Positions 18,427 to 27,849 of a stretch of 64,000 nucleotides of DNA are shown here, piece by piece. Position 1 is the first letter of the stretch. Each line of letters starts with the position of its first letter. The position numbers and the translations under genes are program-made. The stretch covers positions 3,164 to 67,163 of the forward strand of contig CAMYIJ010000002.1 in the NCBI GenBank assembly GCA_947258375.1. The letters run 5' to 3'. The notes under the pieces were generated by a model that saw only the letters and a program-made list of their open reading frames with translations, ran no database searches and was not told the DNA's origin. The stretch is from an uncultured Acidimicrobiaceae bacterium. Its GTDB lineage: Bacteria > Actinomycetota > Acidimicrobiia > Spongiisociales > UBA5794.

Positions 18427-19199
18427 CTCTTCCGCCGTTTGTAGTGCTTGACGTCGCGAAATGACTTGCGCTCACCCGTTCCGTGCAGGCCGAGGTAGAA
18501 CTCCTGGACATCCTCGTCGTTGAGCAACTTGCCTGAGTTCCCGTCCATTACGACTTTGCCCGTCTCCATGATGTAGCCGAACGACGCAATCGAGAGAGCC
18601 ATATTGGCGTTCTGCTCGATGAGTAACACGCTCACACCGGTCTCGTTGATGTCGACAATGATCTGCTTGATCTGCTGGACCAGTTTTGGCGCCAGGCCCA
18701 GCGAAGGCTCGTCGAGGATCAACAGCTTGGGGTCGGCCATTAGCGCACGGCCGATGGCGAGCATCTGCTGCTCTCCGCCGGACAGGTAGCCCGCCGTGTC
18801 CTTACGCCGCTCGGCAAGGGCCGGGAACATGTCGTAGACCCTGTCGTAGACGGACTTGGCGGCCCCCTTGCGGGTGTACGCGCCGGTGCGCAGGTTCTCC
18901 TCAACCGTCATCTCGGCAAACACCCGGCGACCTTCCATGACCTGGGTGATTCCGGAGCGGACGATGCTGGACGGATCATCCTCGTCGATCCGCTCTCCCT
19001 GCCAGCTGATTTCGCCCTTAGTGATATCACCCTCGTGGACACCAAGGAGACCGGTGATGGCACGTATCGTTGTTGTCTTGCCGGCGCCGTTGGCTCCGAG
19101 TAGCGCGACGATTTCTCCGTCAGGGACCTCGATCGACAGCCCGCGCAGCACCAACACGACGTCGTTGTAGACGACTTCGAGGTTGGATACTTCGAGCAT
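18414..19199 (-). CDS. livF: Branched-chain-type ABC transporter ATP-binding protein LivF
   Basis: 261 aa from the ATG at 19199, preceded by AGAGAGG; the open frame reaches 19487 but the extra residues lie inside livK antisense-like sequence. It has Walker A GANGAGKTTT, the segment GITQVMEGRRVFAEMTVEEN, the signature LSGGEQQMLAIGRALM and Walker B LLILDEPSLGLAP. The C-terminus ends in a basic tail (KHYKRRKRWLS). It partners LivG. Confidence 0.9.
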   Translation of the reverse strand: MLEVSNLEVVYNDVVLVLRGLSIEVPDGEIVALLGANGAGKTTTIRAITGLLGVHEGDITKGEISWQGERIDEDDPSSIVRSGITQVMEGRRVFAEMTVEENLRTGAYTRKGAAKSVYDRVYDMFPALAERRKDTAGYLSGGEQQMLAIGRALMADPKLLILDEPSLGLAPKLVQQIKQIIVDINETGVSVLLIEQNANMALSIASFGYIMETGKVVMDGNSGKLLNDEDVQEFYLGLHGTGERKSFRDVKHYKRRKRWLS

Positions 19200-19263
19200 T
19201 CGCGGCGCCTCTCTGTTGGGGTCCCCGGGGGCGTTGCCGCCCCCGGGGATACTCGCTATTGGG

Positions 19264-20742
19264 CTAGCCGGATATCCGGTTGCCCTCTTCCTGTGTCCAG
19301 CAAGCGCCGGTGAAGTTGAAGTCCCTCGCCAGCGGCCTGACGAATGGGCCCTCAACGAAGGTGGAACCGGTCGTCCCGAGTCCATCCGACAACTTCTGGT
19401 CCGCGCCACCCGCGGCCGTGTAGGCCGCCAGGTCTGGCTTGAACATGTACATGTCGCGCACGACATAGTCGTTCGGGTCACCCACATAGGTCTGGTCCGG
19501 CGCGGCGCCGTCCATCGGGATCACCTCGACACTGTTGGCAGCATCGAGCACTCCCTGGCGGGTCATGTCACCATCGGCAGCGGCCTTACGCAAGATCGCT
19601 TCCATGGCACGAGCTTCCGTCCAGCCATACAGGAACGCGTCCGAGGGACGCCGGTCCGGGAAGGCGGCGGTGAGCGCGGCCGAAACATCGGCCATGCCGG
19701 GCACGTCGGTACCCCACGACACCGTGTAGTTGGTGGCCCAGTAGAAGCCGGTGAGGGCTTCGCCAAGCGCGGAGTCCAGCAGCCGGAAGTCGTAGCTGGG
19801 CACGGAGCCTGTCCACTGCGCCGTAACGCCGGCCTGGATGGCGCCGCCCATCAGCACCGCTGTTTCACTCGGAGCGCTGGTTAGCCAAACCCAGTCGGGA
19901 GCAGCACCAGCGAGACCGGTGATAACCGGCGTAGCGTCGGCGGCTGTGTACTCGGCTGGGTTGGATCGAACGATCAGGCCCTCACCATCGAAGACGATCT
20001 CGACGCCAAGCTGCTGCGCGGCGTACTTGACACCGGCGGCAGCATCCTGGCCGTAGTCACCAGCACGGGTGACAATGGCCAACCTCGGCAAGGCCCCGTC
20101 GTTTTCTGCCTTGAACTTGTCAACCAGCCACTCCGTGACGTTAATGCCCTCGAGGCAGTAGTTCGAACCAAGTTCGAAGGCGTAGCCACCGTCGAACTCC
20201 GGATCGGCCCAACCCGAATACCAGCTCAACGGCATCGCCAGGACGTTGTCATCCTTCAACTGCGCCAGGATCGACGCGGTATGCGGCGAGCCCGTGGAGT
20301 TGGAGAAGGCAACAACCTCGTCGACGATCTTCGTGTACTTCTCGCCGTGAGTGGCGACGTTGTACACCGTGTCCTCGATTACGGGGACGACCATCTTGCC
20401 GTCAATGCCGCCATTGGCGTTAACGACATCGTTCCAGTAGGTGACCTGAGCATCGACAATGTCAACGGTCAGGCCCGAGAACGGACCGGACAGGTCGGCC
20501 AGCAGGCCAATGCGGATCTCGTCCTCGTCTACGCCGAGGTCGAACTTGACCTCATCCGCCGGTGGCGCCACGGTTGTCGTGGGAGCTGCCGTCGTCGGAG
20601 CTGCCGTCGTAGGTGCTGCCGTCGTAGGTGCTGCCGTCGTCGCGGGCGCTGCGGTCGTCGTGTCGCCGCTCGAATCGCCACACGCTGCTGCGATCAGGGC
20701 GAATACGAATCCAACGACTATCAGTTTCTTTCTGAGGTTCAT
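19264..20742 (-). CDS. livK: ABC transporter substrate-binding lipoprotein, LivK type
   Basis: 492 aa from the ATG at 20742 with AGAGG 8 nt upstream. The signal peptide ends in a lipobox (FALIAAACGD), so it is a lipoprotein. A TTAAPTTAAP low-complexity linker (about residues 30-60) follows, as is common in actinobacterial binding proteins. The binding domain starts at IRIGLLADLSGPFSG and is of type I (Leu/Ile/Val family). It delivers ligand to LivH/LivM. It lies between livM and livF with gaps of 76 and 64 bp. Confidence 0.9.
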   Translation of the reverse strand: MNLRKKLIVVGFVFALIAAACGDSSGDTTTAAPATTAAPTTAAPTTAAPTTAAPTTTVAPPADEVKFDLGVDEDEIRIGLLADLSGPFSGLTVDIVDAQVTYWNDVVNANGGIDGKMVVPVIEDTVYNVATHGEKYTKIVDEVVAFSNSTGSPHTASILAQLKDDNVLAMPLSWYSGWADPEFDGGYAFELGSNYCLEGINVTEWLVDKFKAENDGALPRLAIVTRAGDYGQDAAAGVKYAAQQLGVEIVFDGEGLIVRSNPAEYTAADATPVITGLAGAAPDWVWLTSAPSETAVLMGGAIQAGVTAQWTGSVPSYDFRLLDSALGEALTGFYWATNYTVSWGTDVPGMADVSAALTAAFPDRRPSDAFLYGWTEARAMEAILRKAAADGDMTRQGVLDAANSVEVIPMDGAAPDQTYVGDPNDYVVRDMYMFKPDLAAYTAAGGADQKLSDGLGTTGSTFVEGPFVRPLARDFNFTGACWTQEEGNRISG

Positions 20743-20818
20743 TTGACCTCTGTTCCTTTCACTTGTCGTCTCCTCCTCCGCCCTGGCGAGGCGCCGAGGA
20801 TCTCCTCCGGCCTCCCAC

Positions 20819-22051
20819 CTAATAGGTGAAAGGCCATCCCTTCCAGTAATTGCGGACCTTGAGCCAGATTCCGTACAGACCCAGTGGCTCAAAGATCAAG
20901 AAAACTGCAATCAAAAGGCCGTAGAGCACTGTGTTGGCCTGAAAAATGCTGAGCCCGGCCCCTTGGGCGTCGAGGGACAGCACTCCAAAGTCCCCCGACC
21001 CGGTCTTGATGACGATGTCGGCGATGGGGGCCAGCCACGTGCCGTCGGCAATCTGGTCGCTCAGGAATCCCGTGAAGTTCTCTACCAACCGGGGCAGCAG
21101 TTGCACGAAGAGCGTGCCGAGCACAACGCCGATGACCGTCCCGGCACCTCCGATCAGAACGATCGCGATGAACTGAACCGATAGGAAGAGACTCCACTGC
21201 TCGGGAGGGAGGAACCCCAGGAAGGTGGCGTAAAGGCCTCCGGCCACGCCGGCGTAGAACGAGGAGATAGCGAAGGCCTGCGTCTTCGCCTTGGCCTCGT
21301 TCACGCCCATCACCTCGGCAGCGATGTCCCGGTCGCGGATAGCGGCGAAAGAACGGCCGATGCGCGTGCGCGCCAGGTTCTTCGCCAGGAGGAGAAAGAG
21401 CGCGGCAACAACCAACATGAACAGGTACGCCTTGCCCTGGCCTGGTAGGAAGAACCCGAACCACTCCCCGTCGGTGGCCAGGTCGAGCGTGGGGCCATCG
21501 ATATCCCACAGCGAGAGCTGAAACGGGCCCCAGTTCCGGCCCAGCTCGGCGATACCGGCGACCTGGTTCCAGTTGCGGAACAGGTGCTGGCCGATGAATA
21601 CCAGCCCAAGGGTAACGATCGCCAGGTAGAGGCCACGGACGCGCACCGCGGTTGGAGCTATCAGGATTCCCAACCCGGCCGCGACCAGCCCGCCTACGAT
21701 CACCCCGAACCACATCGGCAGCTCCATGCCCCACAGGGCCTCTGTGGAAGAGCCGCTCAGGGCCGCCGTTGTGTAGGCCCCGATACCCATGAAGAACGCG
21801 TGACCCAGCGAGATCTGTCCTGCCATGCCGGTAACGATGTTCAGCCCGGCGGCACCGATCATGAAGATCAGCGCGATCACGAGGAGTTGCAGCCAGCCCG
21901 GGCTGGCGAGGAACTTGAACCCGGGCACAAGCCCAAAGGGAACCGAGATGGCGATCAACGCCCCTATCGCCAAAAGCACCTTCTGCGCGATTGTGGGGAA
22001 GAGCGATTGCTCTTTGTTGTAGTCGACGTAGAGGAGGGGACGGCCTCTCAT
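20819..22051 (-). CDS. livM: Branched-chain-type ABC transporter permease LivM
   Basis: 410 aa, longer than E. coli-type cores because of an N-terminal extension and an extracellular loop. The signature GLNIVTGMAGQISLGHAFFMGIG (about residues 69-91) is typical of LivM. There are about ten membrane helices and a cytoplasmic loop ARTRIGRSFAAIRDRDIAAEVMG. The start overlaps the livH stop by 4 bp. Confidence 0.9.
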   Translation of the reverse strand: MRGRPLLYVDYNKEQSLFPTIAQKVLLAIGALIAISVPFGLVPGFKFLASPGWLQLLVIALIFMIGAAGLNIVTGMAGQISLGHAFFMGIGAYTTAALSGSSTEALWGMELPMWFGVIVGGLVAAGLGILIAPTAVRVRGLYLAIVTLGLVFIGQHLFRNWNQVAGIAELGRNWGPFQLSLWDIDGPTLDLATDGEWFGFFLPGQGKAYLFMLVVAALFLLLAKNLARTRIGRSFAAIRDRDIAAEVMGVNEAKAKTQAFAISSFYAGVAGGLYATFLGFLPPEQWSLFLSVQFIAIVLIGGAGTVIGVVLGTLFVQLLPRLVENFTGFLSDQIADGTWLAPIADIVIKTGSGDFGVLSLDAQGAGLSIFQANTVLYGLLIAVFLIFEPLGLYGIWLKVRNYWKGWPFTY

Positions 22052-23031
22052 ACGCGCCGTATCTCCTCAGTACCGAACAGCCCGTATGGCCGAACTAACA
22101 AGAAACCCATCATGAGCAGGTACGGAATCAGCCCAGTGAAGCCGAGGCCCAGCGTTCCCGAGAAGTTCGCCAGGTAGTGGCCCAACATGATCTCAGAAAC
22201 CCCGATGACAAAACCGCCGACCACCGCGCCGGCGATCGAGTCAAGGCCGCCGATGATGATGGCCGGGAACGCGCGGAGAGCGAAGAATGCTGTGCCGCCG
22301 GTAACCCCGAACCCCCGGGGCGAGATGCTCGAGAAGATTCCGCCGATTGCGGCCAGTACCGCTCCGAGCGCCCATGCCAGGGCGAAGATCTTGCCGGCCG
22401 AAATCCCCTGGGCCATAGCGGCCTCCTGGTCAAACGCCGTCGCCCGCATCGCCACACCGATACGAGTCCGGAAGAACAGAATCAACGCGATGACAACGGC
22501 GATCGCGGTGATGATGACCGCGATGAACACGTGAGGAACGATTATCCCGCTCCAAGTGGACAGGCTGAGGATCCCCCAGGGGCTACCGACGCTCAAAACG
22601 CCGCCCTGACCGATCAGGTCGCCGACGAATGTCCGCAAGATGATGTCGATGCCAATCGTGATCATTGCTATCGAGAACATTGGCTCACCAATCATCGGCC
22701 TGATGAATAGCCGTTCGATGACCATCCCCACACCGGCGGCGACAACGACGGCCACGAGCGCCGAGATAATGAAGCTCAACGTGGCCGGAAGCGACTCGAA
22801 GTAGCGTCCCGGCCAGTTGATCGTCGTCACGAAGTAGGCAGCCAGATAGGCCCCGACGGCCGCCACCGCACCGTGGGCGAAGCTCAGCACTTGAGTCGAC
22901 TTGAAGATGATGACGAAGCCGAGAGCCAGGATGGCGTATATCGAACCGAGCGCGAGTCCGTCGATCAGTTTCGTCAGGAACACATCGAACGAGCTAGCCG
23001 TCTGAGCGAAAACGACCGTGAAGCCGGGCAT
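22048..23031 (-). CDS. livH: Branched-chain-type ABC transporter permease LivH
   Basis: 327 aa. It starts with LIDGLALGSIYAILALGFVI and STQVLSFAHGAVAAVGAY, both typical of LivH. There are about eight membrane helices and a RTRIGVAMRATAFDQEAAMA cytoplasmic loop. The ATG shares one base with the stop of the acyl-CoA ligase gene (TGATG), so ligase and transporter are translationally linked. This supports a shared substrate. Confidence 0.9.
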   Translation of the reverse strand: MPGFTVVFAQTASSFDVFLTKLIDGLALGSIYAILALGFVIIFKSTQVLSFAHGAVAAVGAYLAAYFVTTINWPGRYFESLPATLSFIISALVAVVVAAGVGMVIERLFIRPMIGEPMFSIAMITIGIDIILRTFVGDLIGQGGVLSVGSPWGILSLSTWSGIIVPHVFIAVIITAIAVVIALILFFRTRIGVAMRATAFDQEAAMAQGISAGKIFALAWALGAVLAAIGGIFSSISPRGFGVTGGTAFFALRAFPAIIIGGLDSIAGAVVGGFVIGVSEIMLGHYLANFSGTLGLGFTGLIPYLLMMGFLLVRPYGLFGTEEIRRV

Positions 23032-24902
23032 CAGTACATCGACTCCACGAGGTCGCCGAACATTTCGACCATGGAGGATCGCTTCAGCTTCTGCGTTGCA
23101 GTCAGCTCGCCGTCCTCGTGGTCCAACTCCTTGGGGATCATCCGGAACTTCTTGATCTGCTCAACGGTGGCGAACTTCTCATTGGTTGCCGTGACGACCT
23201 TCTGCACCAGGTCGATCACCTCGGGCTTCTCCCCCAGGTCGCGGTAGGTCGTAAAGGGGATCCCACGCCGCGTCGCCCAGTCACCCACGGTGTCCAGCTC
23301 GATGCCGACGAGGGCCGAAACGAACTTGCGGCCGTCGCCGATAACCATGGCTTCTTTGATGAACGGCGACGCCTTGAGCGAGTTCTCGATTTCGGATGGC
23401 GAGATGTTCTTTCCGCCGGATGTGATGATGATGTCCTTCATCCGATCGACGATCTTCACATGGGTCTCGTCAACCCACTCCCCAACGTCGCCGGTCTTGA
23501 GCCAGCCATCCTCGGTGAACGTTTCGGCGGTCTTCTCGGGCTTGTTCCAGTATCCCTTGAAGACTCCGGGGTGCTTGGTCTGGATCTCGTTGGTTTCCGG
23601 GTCGAGCCTGAACCCGATATCCGGGTAGGGCTCGCCGACCGTGCCGAGCTTGACCCGGCCGTGGAAATTGGTCGTGGCAACGGCAACGTTCTCCGTCATT
23701 CCGTACAGCTCGTAGACCGGGATGCCGAGGCCCATGAAGAATTCGAGCACCTCGGGGGCGATCGCGGCCGCGCCCGAGGCCGTCCACCGGGCCCGGCGTA
23801 ACCCGACCCGCTCCTTGAGCGCCCGAAAGAACAAAGGATTTCCAACGAAATAGGCGAGGCGGCTCATGGCCGTGTGGTTGCCGCCGTTGGCAACCCGGGC
23901 CTTCCCGATGTATTGGGCCAGGCCGAGACCGATCTTGGCGACCTGGCGCTTGATCCATGTGGCATCGTTGAGCTTGATCACGATTCCGGCGTGGATCCGC
24001 TCCCAGATCCGGGGCACGGCGAAGAACAGGGTCGGTTGTACCTCGCGCAGATTCAGCTGGACCGTTTCGATGGCTTCAGCGAAGTTCAGCACGCAGCCGC
24101 TGGAGACCATCGTCCAGGTTGAGAAAATGCGCTCGGCCACGTGGCACAGCGGAAGGTACGTCAGGATTTGGTCGTCGGGGTTTGGCCTGCGATCGCCGGC
24201 AATCCGGCCGGTGCTGTTGATGATCTTGTCGATGGCGAACGTGGCGTTGGCGTTGGTCAGCATCGCCCCCTTGGGGGGCCCGGTCGTGCCCGAGGTGTAC
24301 ACCAGCGTCATGATGTCGTCCGGTTCGGCGGCCGCCATCAACGCCTCAACGGCGCCCGACTTGGCCTCCCGCTGCTCGCGGCCGAGCTGCATGAAGTCTT
24401 CCCAGTACATGAGCCGGGGATCCGAGTAGCTCCGCACGCCGCGCGGCTCCACGTAGACGATCGTTGTGAGGCTCGGGAACGTATCGGCGGGCAGTTCCAG
24501 CACCTTGTCGACCTGTTCCTGGTCCTCGGCGATGTGGATCTTGGCCCCCGAGTCGTTGAGCAGGTACTCGACCTCCGCGGTGGGATTGGTCGGATACAGG
24601 CCGGTGGTGATCCCCCGTATCGCAACAGTTGCCAAGTCGAGAACGATCCACTCGGGTCGATCCTCCGAGTGAATCGAGACAACGTCCCCCACAGCGACGT
24701 CGAGTGCCAACAGGGCGTGGGCCGCGCTGAGAACGTCATCCCACAGCTGGCTCCAGGTCCACTCTTGCCAGATCCCGTAGTCCTTCTCGCGCAACACGAC
24801 GCCATCGGGCGTCCGCTCCGCCCAGTCACGGACCCGGGACGCCACGGTCGGATATCCCTGTGCCGCCGCTGACGGCAGCGGCTGATCGATCGTCGCCGTC
24901 AT
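23031..24902 (-). CDS. AMP-dependent acyl-CoA synthetase (FadD15-like long-chain type)
   Basis: 623 aa from the ATG at 24902, preceded by GGAGGTAGAGGA; a start at 24941 would lack this. The ATP/AMP motif YTSGTTGPPKGAMLTNANA, the ELYGMTENVAV motif and DGWLKTGDVGEW are all present. It activates a carboxylic acid to its CoA thioester. Length and motifs fit the long-chain FadD15 group rather than the shorter PaaK phenylacetate-CoA ligases. In this operon, between PaaN and LivH, it may still activate an aromatic acid brought in by the Liv importer. That is inference. Confidence 0.88.
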   Translation of the reverse strand: MTATIDQPLPSAAAQGYPTVASRVRDWAERTPDGVVLREKDYGIWQEWTWSQLWDDVLSAAHALLALDVAVGDVVSIHSEDRPEWIVLDLATVAIRGITTGLYPTNPTAEVEYLLNDSGAKIHIAEDQEQVDKVLELPADTFPSLTTIVYVEPRGVRSYSDPRLMYWEDFMQLGREQREAKSGAVEALMAAAEPDDIMTLVYTSGTTGPPKGAMLTNANATFAIDKIINSTGRIAGDRRPNPDDQILTYLPLCHVAERIFSTWTMVSSGCVLNFAEAIETVQLNLREVQPTLFFAVPRIWERIHAGIVIKLNDATWIKRQVAKIGLGLAQYIGKARVANGGNHTAMSRLAYFVGNPLFFRALKERVGLRRARWTASGAAAIAPEVLEFFMGLGIPVYELYGMTENVAVATTNFHGRVKLGTVGEPYPDIGFRLDPETNEIQTKHPGVFKGYWNKPEKTAETFTEDGWLKTGDVGEWVDETHVKIVDRMKDIIITSGGKNISPSEIENSLKASPFIKEAMVIGDGRKFVSALVGIELDTVGDWATRRGIPFTTYRDLGEKPEVIDLVQKVVTATNEKFATVEQIKKFRMIPKELDHEDGELTATQKLKRSSMVEMFGDLVESMY

Positions 24903-24981
24903 TCCTCTACCTCCGTTAGCCATCGCCCGAGATCGCTCCACCTTAGAGTTTCGCGGCCTCCGATTTCAGGTGACCTAGTCC

Positions 24982-26640
24982 TCATGCCGGCTTCCTGACT
25001 CCCACGACCCGGAAACGTTTCGCGATGAACGCCGGGTCTGTCAGCGACGAGTTCCCGGCCGGATTGGCGCCGGTTGCATGGAAGTCGCTGAATGCGGCCG
25101 ACTGGTTCACAAAGAGCCCTCCGGTCAGGTTGAAGGCAACGGACACCCCTGCGGCCACCGCGGCGTCCTCGGCCTGTTCCTGCATCGCCGGATCCGTCGA
25201 ATAGACGAGCCAGGTAATGGCACCGTGGTGCCGCGCCGATTCAGTGGCGAGGGCCAGCGATTGCTCCGTCGAGTCGGTGGCCACGACGTAGATGACCGGC
25301 CCGAACATCTCGCGCATGTAGGCGTCCTTGTCGGCGCCGTCCACGCCGACGATGACCGGCGTGCGCACAAGTGCCTCCGGGAAGCGGGCATTCTTGACTT
25401 CGCGACTCTCGAGTATCACCTGGTGGCCGGCCGTCGCGGCATTCAAGCGCTCCAGCGAGGCTTCGTCCTTGATGGCGCCCAGGATGTCGCTGGCCCGGTC
25501 GTCGTCGGACAGCAACCCATCGATGGCGCCGGCGAGACCGGAGACAACGTCGTCATAGGCGATTGTCTCGCCACCGACCTCGATCCCGGTTCGCGGGACG
25601 AAGACGTTCTGCGGTGTCGTGCACATCTGGCCGCCGTACATCGTCATCGACACTGACAGGTTGCGGAAGACGCCCTTCAGGTCGGCGGCGGAGTCGATGA
25701 TCACCGAGTTGACTCCCGCCTTCTCCGTGTAGACCTCGGCGTGGGTGGCGTTCTGCTCGAGCCAGTCGCCGAAGGCGGAACCTCCGGTGTAGTCGACAAT
25801 CTTCACCCGGAGATCCATGACGAGATCCTTGGCGATCGGCGCATCGGCCGTGTCCACTGCGAGCTGCAGGGTGTTCGGATCGAATCCGGCATCAGCGAGC
25901 ACCGCGCGGCCGGTCTCCACGAACAGGGCGAGCGGCATGATCGTCGCCGGGTGAGGTTTGACAATCACCGGGTTGCCGGTCACCAGGCTGGCGAAGATGC
26001 CTGGGTATCCGTTCCAGGTCGGGAAGGTCGAAACGCCGAGCGTCACGGCCACGCCCGCCGGACGCAGCCTCCAGGTCTTGTTGACCACGAGCGGATCCCT
26101 CTTCCCTTGTGGCTTCTCCCACTCCATGTGCTTGGGCAGAGTGGTGAGGGCGTCGTAGCCGTAAGCGACCGCTTCGAGCCCTCTGTCGAGAGCGTGCGGC
26201 CCGCCGGCCTGGAATGCCATGAGAAACGATTGCCCGGTGGTCTGCATGACCGCGTGTGCCATTTCGAAGGAGGTCTCGGAGAGCCGATCCAGGATCTCGA
26301 GGCACACCCCGGTGCGATGCTTGATCGGGGCTCGACCCCAATCCTCTCCCGCAACCTCCGCTCTGGCAAGCAGTGCGTCGACGGAAGCCACCGGGTAGGT
26401 GACTCCGAGATCGCGGCCATAGGCCGACGTCTCGGCACCGGACGACCAATGGTCGGCTGCCTGATCGATCGTGACACGTTTGCCGAGACGGTCCTCGAAG
26501 GCCGCCTCGCCGCCCGCCGGGGCATCCTCCCCGTAGGCTCGGGGGCTCTCGGGATAGGGGCTCCAGAACTCACGGCTCGCGATCACCTCGCGGGCCTTCT
26601 TCAGGGTCTCCTTGTGCTGGCTGTAGAACTTCTCCGGCAT
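24982..26640 (-). CDS. paaN: Phenylacetic acid degradation protein PaaN (aldehyde dehydrogenase family)
   Basis: 552 aa, the length of the actinobacterial PaaN type, which lacks the C-terminal hydratase of E. coli PaaZ. It has the aldehyde dehydrogenase fold with catalytic Cys in GGQMCTTPQN, NAD-site region VTGNPVIVKPHPATIMP, and C-terminal NLTGGLFVNQSAAFSDF. In phenylacetate degradation it oxidises the semialdehyde formed on ring opening. It lies 3 bp after the paaJ stop, in one transcription unit with paaH and paaJ. Confidence 0.85.
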   Translation of the reverse strand: MPEKFYSQHKETLKKAREVIASREFWSPYPESPRAYGEDAPAGGEAAFEDRLGKRVTIDQAADHWSSGAETSAYGRDLGVTYPVASVDALLARAEVAGEDWGRAPIKHRTGVCLEILDRLSETSFEMAHAVMQTTGQSFLMAFQAGGPHALDRGLEAVAYGYDALTTLPKHMEWEKPQGKRDPLVVNKTWRLRPAGVAVTLGVSTFPTWNGYPGIFASLVTGNPVIVKPHPATIMPLALFVETGRAVLADAGFDPNTLQLAVDTADAPIAKDLVMDLRVKIVDYTGGSAFGDWLEQNATHAEVYTEKAGVNSVIIDSAADLKGVFRNLSVSMTMYGGQMCTTPQNVFVPRTGIEVGGETIAYDDVVSGLAGAIDGLLSDDDRASDILGAIKDEASLERLNAATAGHQVILESREVKNARFPEALVRTPVIVGVDGADKDAYMREMFGPVIYVVATDSTEQSLALATESARHHGAITWLVYSTDPAMQEQAEDAAVAAGVSVAFNLTGGLFVNQSAAFSDFHATGANPAGNSSLTDPAFIAKRFRVVGVRKPA

Positions 26641-26643
26641 GGC

Positions 26644-27849
26644 CTAGAACTCCCTCGTGAGCAGCATGGCGATCCCCTGCCCGACGCCGATACACATCGT
26701 GGCCACTGCAAGGGAGGCGTCTCGTTCCTGCATCTCGACCACGGCGGTCTGAACGAGCCGCGCCCCGCTCATCCCCAGCGGGTGGCCCAGGGCGATCGCT
26801 CCACCGTTGGGATTGACATGGGCGGCGTCATCGGGAAGCCCGAGCCGTCGCAGCACGGCGAGCGCCTGGGAGGAGAACGCTTCATTGAGCTCGATCACCT
26901 CGACGTCGGCGAGGCTGGTAGCAGCGCGAGCCAGCAGCTTTTCCGTGGCCGGGGCCGGGCCGATACCCATGATCCGAGGTGGGACCCCGGCGACGGCCAT
27001 GGAGTCGACCGAAGCGAGCGGGGTCAGTCCGTATTCTTCGACGGCGGCGGCGGAGGCGACGAGCAGAGCCGCCGCTCCGTCGTTGATACCCGAGGCATTC
27101 CCGGCCGTGATCGAACCGCCCGGCGAGAGAGGCCGGAGAGCACCCAACCGCTCCAGAGAGGAGTCCGCCCGGGGATGCTCGTCGAGATCGATGAGCACGG
27201 GATCGCCGCGACGCTGCGGCACCGGCACCGGGACGATTTCTTTGGCGAGGCGTCCCGACTTCGTGGCCGCCACAGCCCGCTCCTGGCTGCGGAGGGCAAA
27301 AGCGTCCTGATCTTCACGCGACACGTTGAATTCGTCGGCAACGTTCTGGGCGGTTTGGTACATCTCATCGCGCCCGAACCGCTCTTCCATGGCAGGATTG
27401 ACGAAACGCCAACCGATGGTGGTGTCGTAGATCTCGGCCTGACGCGAGAAGGCGGAGCCCGCCTTGGGGATCACCTTGGGGGCTCGCGACATCGATTCGA
27501 CCCCGCCGGCGATCACCAGATCCGCCTCGCCTGTTTTGATCGCCCGCGCCCCCTGTCCAACCGCATCCATCCCGCTGCCGCAGAGCCGGTTGAGGGTGAC
27601 CCCCGGGACGTCTGTCGACATGCCGGCGAGCAGTAGCGCCATACGCGCCACGTTGCGGTTGTCCTCTCCGGCCTGATTGGCGCATCCCATGAGGACGTCG
27701 TCGGTGCGATCCCAATCGACCGCGCCGTTGCGAGCCATGAGCTCGCGGATGGTGTGGGCGGCAAGGTCGTCGGGACGAACGGCTGCCAGAGCTCCCCCGA
27801 ATCGGCCGATTGGCGTGCGGACCGCGTCGCAGATGAATGCTCGAGTCAT
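26644..27849 (-). CDS. paaJ: 3-oxoadipyl-CoA/3-oxo-5,6-dehydrosuberyl-CoA thiolase
   Basis: 401 aa. From the first residues ([19 protein letters not shown]) to the end it follows the PaaJ/PcaF pattern closely, including [16 protein letters not shown] and [21 protein letters not shown]. Catalytic residues are Cys90 (NRLCGSG), His356 (GGAIALGHP) and Cys386 (CIGVGQG). It splits the last beta-ketoacyl intermediate to acetyl-CoA plus succinyl-CoA in phenylacetate or beta-ketoadipate routes. Start and stop overlap the neighbours as ATGA or lie 3 bp apart. Confidence 0.92.
   Translation of the reverse strand: MTRAFICDAVRTPIGRFGGALAAVRPDDLAAHTIRELMARNGAVDWDRTDDVLMGCANQAGEDNRNVARMALLLAGMSTDVPGVTLNRLCGSGMDAVGQGARAIKTGEADLVIAGGVESMSRAPKVIPKAGSAFSRQAEIYDTTIGWRFVNPAMEERFGRDEMYQTAQNVADEFNVSREDQDAFALRSQERAVAATKSGRLAKEIVPVPVPQRRGDPVLIDLDEHPRADSSLERLGALRPLSPGGSITAGNASGINDGAAALLVASAAAVEEYGLTPLASVDSMAVAGVPPRIMGIGPAPATEKLLARAATSLADVEVIELNEAFSSQALAVLRRLGLPDDAAHVNPNGGAIALGHPLGMSGARLVQTAVVEMQERDASLAVATMCIGVGQGIAMLLTREF

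Noticed and set aside
25741..27636. Long plus-strand open frame (631 codons) over paaN and paaJ
   Set aside because: It is antisense to two genes with full catalytic motifs, is rich in Arg, Gly and His, and shows no family pattern.
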